From assembly GCA_050701635.1 (NCBI GenBank), contig JBOGDF010000371.1, positions 1 through 5,295 on the forward strand: a DNA stretch of 5,295 nucleotides, in the 5' to 3' direction. The notes under the pieces were generated by a model. It was not told where the DNA came from. It worked only from the letters and a program-made list of their open reading frames with translations, and ran no database searches. This stretch comes from WHSM01 sp050701635 (GTDB lineage: Bacteria; Actinomycetota; Actinomycetes; Mycobacteriales; Micromonosporaceae). Position numbers and translations under genes: made by a program. Positions 1 through 4,744 of the stretch are shown piece after piece (position 1 is the stretch's first letter; the number at the start of each line of letters is the position of its first letter).

Positions 1-426
1 AACAGTCTCGTGGTCGCCGTGGGTGCGGCCGTGCGCAACGCGAAGAGTGAGATCCTGCTGATCAAGCGAGGAGACAACGGGCTCTGGGCGCTACCGGGCG
101 GGGCGCAGGACATCGGTGAGTCCACCCGCGAAGCCGCGGTGAGAGAAGTTCGCGAGGAGACCGGCCTTCACGTCCGCGTCACGGGTCTGGTCGGGATCTA
201 CTCGGATCCACGCCACGTGATCGCGTACGACGACGGCGAAGTTCGACAGGAGTTTTCCATCGTGTTCACCGCGGAGCCGTTGGCGGGCGAACTCCGACCG
301 AGCGACGAGTCAGTGCGCGTCGAGTGGGTGGCGCCGCGGCGGCTGCCGGAGCTGGACATCCAGCCGTCGATGCGGTTACGGATCGAGCACAGCCTCGCTG
401 GCCTTCCGGCTCCCTACCTGAGCTAG
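1..426 (+). CDS. Nudix hydrolase, 5'-truncated by window edge
   Basis: Nudix hydrolases cleave nucleoside diphosphates linked to another group X, using divalent metal, in the cytoplasm. The signature GX5EX7REUXEEXGU is complete: counting from the GTG at position 10, it runs from G31 through E37 and R45-E46 to E49-E50 and G52-L53. A conserved tract follows the box (GLVGIYSDPRHVIAYDDGE). The reading frame is open to the left edge (codons for Asn-Ser-Leu precede the GTG). As I recall, actinobacterial relatives carry a PNSLV-like stretch about 10-20 residues after their start, so the true start is probably upstream and GTG10 is internal. The substrate cannot be told from sequence; NADH, ADP-ribose, dNTP or housecleaning activities are all possible. 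The last 51 bp overlap the 3' end of the opposite-strand gene. Family assignment is very sure, substrate unknown. Confidence 0.93.
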   Translation, partial: NSLVVAVGAAVRNAKSEILLIKRGDNGLWALPGGAQDIGESTREAAVREVREETGLHVRVTGLVGIYSDPRHVIAYDDGEVRQEFSIVFTAEPLAGELRPSDESVRVEWVAPRRLPELDIQPSMRLRIEHSLAGLPAPYLS

Positions 427-1059
427 TTCATCAGCAGCGCGCGTCAGGCTGCGGCACTCCTCGACTGTGGTGGCCAGCAGGTCGTACAGGATCTGGTCGG
501 GGTCGGGGACGACGGCCTGGGCGATGCCGGAGACCGCTAGCTGCACGGTGCTGGGGGCGGCGTACTTGCAGAACTGCTTGATCGAGGTACGGCTGTCGCG
601 TACGTACCGCTCGGCCCAGCGCATCGCGCTGCGGTCCTGGGTACGGGCCCACTGGCTGTGCTCGGAGGTGGAGTCGCCGTCGAGCTCTTCGAGAATCCGT
701 TCGGCGGTCAGGATCGACACGCCCATCACGCGCTGCCGTTCGGCGCTCACCACGGGGAACGCGGTGAGCGCGGAGCGCAGCGCGATCCGTACGTCGATCC
801 GCGGGTCGTCGCTGGTCACGCCGATCACGGACGGGATCAGTACGGCCAGCCGGGAGCGATGCTCGTCCGTGGTGCAGTCGTTGACCAGCCGGGCCAGACC
901 GGCCAGCAGGGGGTGCGTACACGCCGGATGATCGCTCCAGCGCTCGCCGGCGAGCAGCGACGCGTACTCCATGAAGCAGGCGCCCTTTTTCGGGTTGCGG
1001 TGCTTGCCGCGCGAGAGCACGGGCACCGCATTGGGCGTCGCGGCCAGATTCCTCAACAC
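376..1059 (-). CDS. Conserved actinobacterial protein of unknown function (227 aa)
   Basis: I recognise this as a recurrent actinomycete hypothetical family but know no function for it. The GTG at 1059 is chosen because a GGGGGTG ribosome-binding-like sequence sits 4 nt upstream, and because the N-terminal tract it adds (LRNLAATPNAVPVLSRGKH) looks strongly family-conserved; starting at the internal ATG (972) would delete it. The N-terminal half has a His/Cys-rich stretch: H20, C28, H44, C47, H49 and C62, within GKHRNPKKGACFMEYASLLA and WSDHPACTHP. This could be a metal site, by inference only. The rest is predicted mostly helical and soluble: no signal peptide or clear membrane segment is visible. 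It diverges from the P450 gene over 84 bp and converges on the Nudix gene, overlapping it by 51 bp with no in-frame stop earlier. The much longer open frame continuing upstream to 2433 is antisense to the P450 and not coding. Confidence 0.85.
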   Translation of the reverse strand: MLRNLAATPNAVPVLSRGKHRNPKKGACFMEYASLLAGERWSDHPACTHPLLAGLARLVNDCTTDEHRSRLAVLIPSVIGVTSDDPRIDVRIALRSALTAFPVVSAERQRVMGVSILTAERILEELDGDSTSEHSQWARTQDRSAMRWAERYVRDSRTSIKQFCKYAAPSTVQLAVSGIAQAVVPDPDQILYDLLATTVEECRSLTRAADELAQVGSRKASEAVLDP

Positions 1060-1143
1060 TGGGCACCCCCAGGCATCGGTACGTGACTCTTCAAACAGTC
1101 TGCGCCGGATCCGTGCCGACCGCCAGCGCGGCGACCGGATACG
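1060..1143. promoter_or_regulatory. 84-bp divergent spacer between unknown gene and P450 gene
   Basis: The two genes start back to back here, so both promoters must lie within it or inside the 5' ends of the genes. I find no convincing -35/-10 pair for the minus-strand gene (TTGAAG on the minus strand at 1094-1089 has no good partner). The plus strand has TACGGT at 1140-1145. Shared control of the two genes is plausible but not shown by the sequence. Confidence 0.45.
1064..1070 (-). promoter_or_regulatory. Ribosome-binding site deciding the GTG1059 start
   Basis: On the minus strand this reads GGGGGTG, one mismatch from the ideal GGAGGTG, with 4 nt before the GTG at 1059. It supports that start over the internal ATG at 972. 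Confidence 0.55.
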
Positions 1144-1145
1144 GT
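1140..1145 (+). promoter_or_regulatory. Possible -10 element for a leaderless P450 transcript
   Basis: TACGGT fits the TANNNT pattern of actinobacterial -10 elements and ends 7 nt before the in-frame GTG at 1153, the usual distance to a transcription start. No good -35 is visible. If real, transcription would begin at about codon 4 of the annotated frame and the protein would start at GTG1153. Confidence 0.25.
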
Positions 1146-2481
1146 GCTTCGGGTGGACGCCACAACGGGGAGGCCGGACACCGAGGTGGTGTTCGATCCG
1201 GACACGTACGCGGTCCGGATGCCGTGGCCGGAGCTGGCCCGGCTGCGGGAACACGCGCCGGTGACCTGGCTGGACGAGCCGGCGGTGGACGCCTGGCCCG
1301 CCGGGCCCGGATTCTGGGCGGTGTGGCGGCACGCCGACGTGAAGTCGGTGCTGCGGCGGCCGGCGCTGTTCAGCTCGTACCTGGGGGCCACCCAGATCCG
1401 CGACCCGGCGACACCCGAGGCGCTCGGCTACGCCCGCCGGTCGATGCTGAACATGGACCCGCCCGAGCAGTCCCGGCTGCGCCGGCTGCTCGCCCGGTCG
1501 TTCACGCCGCGCGCCGTGGCGGCGCTGACGGCACGCATCCAGGAACGGGCCGACACCCTGGTCGCGCGGGCTGCCGATGCTGACGAGGTCGACTTCGTCG
1601 CGGTCGCCCAAGATCTTCCGGTGAGTACGCTCGCCGAGCTGCTCGGCGTACCGGACAGCGACAAGGGGTTGCTGTACGACTGGGCAAGCCGCGTGATCGG
1701 CTACCAGGACGCCGAGTACGCCGTCGCCGACACCGTCGACCGCGCCACCACCACTCCGATGGCCCGCGCCGCGCTGGCGGTGCGCCCTGGTATCGGCCCG
1801 GACGGGCGGATGCCAGATCCGCGTACCCGCGACGGGATCGCCGACCTGTACGCGTACGCCCACGAACTGGCGGCGTACAAGCGGAAACATCCCGGGGACG
1901 ACGTGATGTCGATCCTGCTGGCCCAGGTGGACGACGCCGGGGGCCGGGTGAGCACCGCGGAGTTCGAGAACCTGTTCTGGCTGTTCGCGGTGGCGGGCAA
2001 CGAAACGCTGCGCAACGGCATCCCCGGCGGGATGTACGCGCTCGCCACCCACCCGGAGCAGTGGCGGAGCCTCACCAAAGACCGCGGCCTGCTGCCGACC
2101 GCGGTGGACGAGATGCTGCGCTGGTGGACCCCGGTGATCCACTTCCGGCGTACCGCCGCGGAGGACACCTCGATCGCGGGCCGTGAGGTGAAGGCCGGCG
2201 ACAAGGTGGTGGTCTACTTCGCCAGCGCCAACCGGGATCCGCGGGTGTTCGGCGACCCGGACGGGTTCGACGTGGCGCGCCGGCCCAACGACCATCTCGC
2301 CTTCGGGCACGGCCCGCACTTCTGCCTCGGGGCGTTTCTCGGGCGTACCCAGATGGAAGCGATCTTCGGCGCCGTGCTGGACCGGTTTGCCGCCGTCGGG
2401 CTGGCCGGCGAGCCGATCCGGCTCCGGTCCCACTTCCAGAACGGCCTCAAACGCCTTCCGGTGCGGTGGCGTCGTCGCTGA
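1144..2481 (+). CDS. Cytochrome P450 monooxygenase (class I bacterial type, 445 aa)
   Basis: A haem-thiolate oxygenase that inserts one oxygen atom into an organic substrate, taking electrons from a ferredoxin/reductase pair that is not encoded in this window. All hallmark motifs are present: I-helix AGNET at residues 284-288, K-helix ExxR as EMLR at 323-326, and the haem loop FGHGPHFCLG at 387-396 with ligand Cys394. The AGNETLRN sequence resembles the AGNETTRN of the mycobacterial CYP124/125/126/142 group (steroid and branched-lipid oxidisers), but this does not fix a substrate. It is longer than the usual ~400 residues, mainly from a Pro/Gly/Arg-rich stretch around 203-231 between the F- and G-helix regions. 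GTG1144 is the first start after the in-frame stop at 1084; GTG1153 is an alternative, and neither has a good ribosome-binding site. The 3' end overlaps the converging DUF4032 gene by 35 bp. P450 identity is certain; CYP family and substrate are not. Confidence 0.97.
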   Translation: MLRVDATTGRPDTEVVFDPDTYAVRMPWPELARLREHAPVTWLDEPAVDAWPAGPGFWAVWRHADVKSVLRRPALFSSYLGATQIRDPATPEALGYARRSMLNMDPPEQSRLRRLLARSFTPRAVAALTARIQERADTLVARAADADEVDFVAVAQDLPVSTLAELLGVPDSDKGLLYDWASRVIGYQDAEYAVADTVDRATTTPMARAALAVRPGIGPDGRMPDPRTRDGIADLYAYAHELAAYKRKHPGDDVMSILLAQVDDAGGRVSTAEFENLFWLFAVAGNETLRNGIPGGMYALATHPEQWRSLTKDRGLLPTAVDEMLRWWTPVIHFRRTAAEDTSIAGREVKAGDKVVVYFASANRDPRVFGDPDGFDVARRPNDHLAFGHGPHFCLGAFLGRTQMEAIFGAVLDRFAAVGLAGEPIRLRSHFQNGLKRLPVRWRRR

Positions 2482-3712
2482 CCGAGGACTCGTCCTCGCG
2501 GGTCAGTACGGCGACCTCGTCCGGCTTGCCGGGTAGCACCGTGGACAGGTAGGACGGCAGCGCGCGGGTGAAGCCGACGTCCTCGCCGGCCTGCTCGGAG
2601 AGGTACCACCGGTGGTCGAGCAGCTGGTGGAACGCCTCGGGCGGCTCCAGCTTGCCGCGCAGCTCGGGCGGGACGGCGCGTACCACCGGTTCGAAGATCT
2701 GGGTCAGCCAGCGCTGCGCGCCGGCCTGCTCGTCGGAGATGCCGTACGCGGCGCGGAACCGGTCCAGGTCGTTGAGCAGCCGGCGGGCCTGGTTCTCCTG
2801 GGTGTCGAGACCCGTCAACTGCTTGAGCCGGCGGGTGTGATGGCCGGCGTCGACCACCTTCGGGGTCAGCGTGAAGCCTTCTTCCTCGGTGGCCAGCGCC
2901 AGCTCGGCGACGTCGAAGCCCAGGTCGTTGAGGCGGCGTACCCGGGCCTCCAGGCGGTACCGTTCGTCGGCGCGTACGAACTCGGTGTACGTCAGCTCCC
3001 GCCACAGCGACCGGTAGCGCGTGACCACCTCCTCGCTGACCGCCTCCGGGTCCACCGCCGGGTCCAGCAACCCCGCCGCCTGTACGTCGAGCGCCTCCCC
3101 GAACAGGTTCACCCGGGCCAGTTCGATGTCCTCGGTACGCTGCCCGTCCGACAGCCGCGGGTGCAGCGCCCCGGTCTCGGCGTCCACCAGGTACGCGGCG
3201 AACGCGCCGGCGTCGCGCCGGAACAGAGTGTTCGAGAGCGAACAGTCGCCCCAGAAGAAGCCGGTCAGGTGCAGGCGTACCAGCAGCAGCGCGAGCGCGT
3301 CGAGCAGCCGGTTGAGCGGCTCCGTCCGCAGCGTCTCGCTGAACAGCGCCCGGTACGGCAGCGAGAACGCCAGGTGCCGGGTGATCAGCGCGGCGTCCAG
3401 CTCGGTGCCGTCGGGGGCGCGCCGGTCGTACACCACGGCGACCGCCTCCACCGCGGGGGCGCCGATCCGCTCCAGCTGGCGCAGCAGCGCGTACTCGCGT
3501 TCGGCGGTACGGCGGGCGGTCTCCTTCACCGCGTACACCGTGCTCACGGCTCGGCTTCCCGCTCGCGAGCCGGCGATCTCGACGAAGCGCACGACGTGCC
3601 GGGAGATGCCGCGGGGGAGCGTCACCAGCCGCTCGGCGGGCCAGTCCTCCAGCGGGGTCGACCACGGTAGGTCGAGCAGTTCAGTATCAGCCGGTACGGC
3701 GGTGATGCGCAC
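2447..3712 (-). CDS. DUF4032 protein with lipopolysaccharide-kinase-like N-terminal domain (421 aa)
   Basis: The N-terminal ~200 residues have a protein-kinase-like fold pattern: VYAVKE with candidate beta-3 Lys63, a following helix with Glu71/Glu73, the catalytic-loop-like FWGDCSLSN with Asp156 and Asn161, and LVDAETG with candidate metal-binding Asp177. Residues about 220-385 match the actinobacterial DUF4032 region as I remember it (LPPEL-like and HRWYLSEQAG tracts). Key phosphotransfer residues look intact, so ATP-dependent phosphorylation of an unknown small molecule, glycan or protein is possible but unproven. The C-terminus (about 403-421) is acidic and probably disordered. It is soluble, with no membrane segment. 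The start is the GTG at 3712; it has no ribosome-binding site but a GATAGT lies 6 nt upstream, suggesting a leaderless mRNA. It lies 78 bp downstream of the PrimPol-like gene on the same strand, with no clear terminator between, so read-through is possible. Its 3' end overlaps the P450 gene by 35 bp. Confidence 0.92.
   Translation of the reverse strand: MRITAVPADTELLDLPWSTPLEDWPAERLVTLPRGISRHVVRFVEIAGSRAGSRAVSTVYAVKETARRTAEREYALLRQLERIGAPAVEAVAVVYDRRAPDGTELDAALITRHLAFSLPYRALFSETLRTEPLNRLLDALALLLVRLHLTGFFWGDCSLSNTLFRRDAGAFAAYLVDAETGALHPRLSDGQRTEDIELARVNLFGEALDVQAAGLLDPAVDPEAVSEEVVTRYRSLWRELTYTEFVRADERYRLEARVRRLNDLGFDVAELALATEEEGFTLTPKVVDAGHHTRRLKQLTGLDTQENQARRLLNDLDRFRAAYGISDEQAGAQRWLTQIFEPVVRAVPPELRGKLEPPEAFHQLLDHRWYLSEQAGEDVGFTRALPSYLSTVLPGKPDEVAVLTREDESSVSDDATAPEGV
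2483..2498 (+). terminator. Short GC-rich hairpin just after the P450 stop
   Basis: CGAGGAC-TC-GTCCTCG is a perfect 7-bp inverted repeat (about 6 bp with a CTCG loop when folded). It begins one base after the P450 stop codon and has no T-tract. Actinomycetes are reported to use hairpin-only terminators, so it could end P450 transcription. It also encodes the Glu/Asp/Ser-rich C-terminus of the opposite gene, and repetitive acidic codons could create it by chance. Confidence 0.3.
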
Positions 3713-3718
3713 CCGTCA

Positions 3719-3724
3719 ACTATC
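3719..3724 (-). promoter_or_regulatory. Possible -10 element for a leaderless DUF4032 transcript
   Basis: Minus-strand GATAGT ends 6 nt before the GTG start at 3712, and the leader has no Shine-Dalgarno sequence. The -35 position (TGGGCG at 3747-3742) is weak. Taken together this suggests transcription starting at the first codon; low certainty. Confidence 0.28.
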
Positions 3725-3790
3725 GCCCGCCGCACCCCCGCCGCCCAGGATGCGGCACGTGGCCTTGGTCGCTCGCGCTGGTGGGCGAAC

Positions 3791-4435
3791 CTAGTGGGCG
3801 GTACGCGCCGAAGCGGCGCGGCGGGACGGCAGCACCACCGGCGCGGTCCAGCGCCGGATCGCCGGCCTGCCGTCGTCGACCAGCGCCTGCTGCACCGCGT
3901 ACGGGTCGGCGAGCCGCCAGCCGACCGCCTGCGGTGCGACCTGCCAGCGGACCCGTCCCTCGGGGAACCGGGTGGGCGGCGCCGGCACCCAGGAGCCGGA
4001 CGCGTGGCGCAGTACGTCGAGCCGGTCGGCCAGCTCGGGCCGCAGCCCTTCGCCCGGGCGTACGAAGAACAGCCAGGACCCGGTCGGGGTGATCGCCACC
4101 GGGCCGGTGTCGTCGCCCAGCTGGGTCAACGCCGCCTCGCCCGCCCAGCCCGGCACCTCGATCACCTCGCAGCCGTACCCGGTGGCGAGCAGCACGCTGT
4201 GCTCCCGCCGGGCCCACCAGCTCACCACGTTGATCACGTCGCAGCTGGCCGCCCGCAGCCAGTCCTCGTACGCCGGATGGCACCCCGTCGTGGGGCAGCC
4301 GGCGCGGTCGCAGAGAAACCGGGAGCCGGAATGGTACGCACCGGGCACCACGGCCCAACCATGGCGCGCATACTGCAAGGCAGCACGTCTCAGCAGTGCC
4401 CGCTGTAACCGACGCGGGTGAACTGACCACCACAT
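3791..4435 (-). CDS. Small PrimPol N-terminal-domain-like protein, apparently catalytically degenerate (214 aa)
   Basis: The overall pattern fits the N-terminal domain of bifunctional DNA primase/polymerases: an RRAALQYARHGWAVVPG opening (residues 16-32), a Cys/His stretch CDRAGCPTTGCHP (C42, C47, C52, H53) where element-borne primases have C...C..PGKHP, a VLLATG tract (81-86), then a TPTG turn (116-119) and GSWVPAPPTRFPEG (147-160). The expected catalytic DxD after LATG reads E93-V94-P95, and the GGxHxxF motif after TP reads TGSWLFF with no His. It therefore probably does not polymerise nucleotides; a nucleic-acid or nucleotide-binding or regulatory role is inference. No helicase domain follows. 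ATG4435 is chosen for its GGAGGT at 5-nt spacing; an extension to GTG4531 would add 32 unconvincing residues. It is divergent from the XRE regulator gene, a pairing I believe recurs in actinomycetes. Confidence 0.85.
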   Translation of the reverse strand: MWWSVHPRRLQRALLRRAALQYARHGWAVVPGAYHSGSRFLCDRAGCPTTGCHPAYEDWLRAASCDVINVVSWWARREHSVLLATGYGCEVIEVPGWAGEAALTQLGDDTGPVAITPTGSWLFFVRPGEGLRPELADRLDVLRHASGSWVPAPPTRFPEGRVRWQVAPQAVGWRLADPYAVQQALVDDGRPAIRRWTAPVVLPSRRAASARTAH

Positions 4436-4440
4436 GTGAT

Positions 4441-4446
4441 ACCTCC
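4441..4446 (-). promoter_or_regulatory. Strong ribosome-binding site for the PrimPol-like gene
   Basis: Minus-strand GGAGGT lies 5 nt before ATG4435. It is the best Shine-Dalgarno match in the window and fixes the start, excluding the upstream GTG at 4531. Confidence 0.85.
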
Positions 4447-4571
4447 TCGTTACCCCTGAGCCGGCAGTGTCGTTGCCCCGTATGTAGCCGATGTCGTGAA
4501 GCGATCTCGTCAGCGACGCTAAGGAGGCCACAGAGTTACGGAGCGCACACCCGGTGCGATGCAGCCCAAAC

Positions 4572-4585
4572 GGGTGACATCACCC
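4572..4585. promoter_or_regulatory. Palindrome GGGTGA-CA-TCACCC, operator-like
   Basis: A perfect 6-bp inverted repeat with a 2-bp centre, in the divergent intergenic region about 137 bp from the PrimPol-like start and 160 bp from the regulator start. Its GTGA...TCACC core resembles the AGTGA(n)TCACC consensus described for the developmental regulator BldD; it could equally be an autoregulatory site of the neighbouring XRE protein. Which protein binds is inference. Confidence 0.4.
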
Positions 4586-4663
4586 AACAACGGTGTGAAC
4601 TTCGATTGCGCACGAAGAGGATTCGGGTTGGCGACTACGCGAGAGGTACCTGACGCGGGGGGA

Positions 4664-4691
4664 CACCGGCACCGGTGACACCACTCACCGG
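4664..4691. repeat. Three alternating CCGGTG half-sites, operator-like cluster
   Basis: CACCGG (4664-4669), CCGGTG (4672-4677) and CACCGG (4686-4691) alternate in orientation within 28 bp. They create CACCGG-CA-CCGGTG and the longer perfect repeat CCGGTGA-CACCAC-TCACCGG (4672-4691). The cluster ends 53 bp before the regulator ATG, where an operator or a leader hairpin could act on that gene. The GTGA...TCACC core matches the palindrome about 100 bp upstream. Confidence 0.45.
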
Positions 4692-4744
4692 CAGTCGCAC
4701 GGGCGCCCGAGAGCTTCGTGGTCCGGGGACTTTGGGGGGCAACG

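Larger units (their letters stand above)
4436..4744. other. 309-bp divergent intergenic region with inverted repeats
   Basis: This stretch separates the two divergent start codons and is visibly less G+C-rich than the genes. I see no supported gene: the open frame at 4396-4653 (+) has no ribosome-binding site and atypical Ser/Cys/Arg-rich composition. It holds the PrimPol-like ribosome-binding site, two GTGA...TCAC inverted repeats listed separately, and a small imperfectly placed hairpin CGCAC-ACCCG-GTGCG at 4544-4558. The most -10-like sequence for the minus-strand gene is TACATA (4486-4481), without a good -35. On the plus strand TTGGCG (4628-4633) is a weak -35 candidate for the regulator gene. 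A GGGGGG run (4733-4738) lies 6 nt before the regulator's ATG and probably serves as its ribosome-binding site. Confidence 0.7.

Noticed and set aside
10..426. GTG10 as the true Nudix start
   Set aside because: The frame is open to the window edge and the codons before it encode Asn-Ser-Leu, which fits an upstream conserved tract; no ribosome-binding site can be judged in the 9 bases available.
1060..2433. Long minus-strand open frame continuing upstream of the unknown gene
   Set aside because: It is the antisense of the P450 gene, rich in Arg, His, Gly and Pro, with no domain; a typical artefact of high-G+C coding DNA.
2214..3665. A 483-residue minus-strand frame overlapping DUF4032
   Set aside because: Arg/Gly/Pro-rich frame-shifted shadow of the DUF4032 gene, with no recognisable domain.
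3713..3790. Terminator between the PrimPol-like and DUF4032 genes
   Set aside because: Only a bare CACGTG palindrome is present; no stem long enough to call a hairpin.
2612..3794. Plus-strand open frames opposite the DUF4032 gene
   Set aside because: Low-complexity Arg/Ser/Gln-rich translations without motifs; the minus strand carries a complete recognisable protein.
4521..4527. AAGGAGG on the plus strand as a ribosome-binding site
   Set aside because: No ATG, GTG or TTG follows at a usable distance.
4436..4531. N-terminal extension of the PrimPol-like protein to GTG4531
   Set aside because: No ribosome-binding site at 4531, whereas ATG4435 has GGAGGT at 5 nt; the extra residues look non-conserved.
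4396..4653. Possible small Cys-rich protein (85 aa) in the divergent intergenic region
   Set aside because: It starts inside the PrimPol-like gene on the opposite strand, has no ribosome-binding site, and its codon use does not show G/C at third positions like the real genes.
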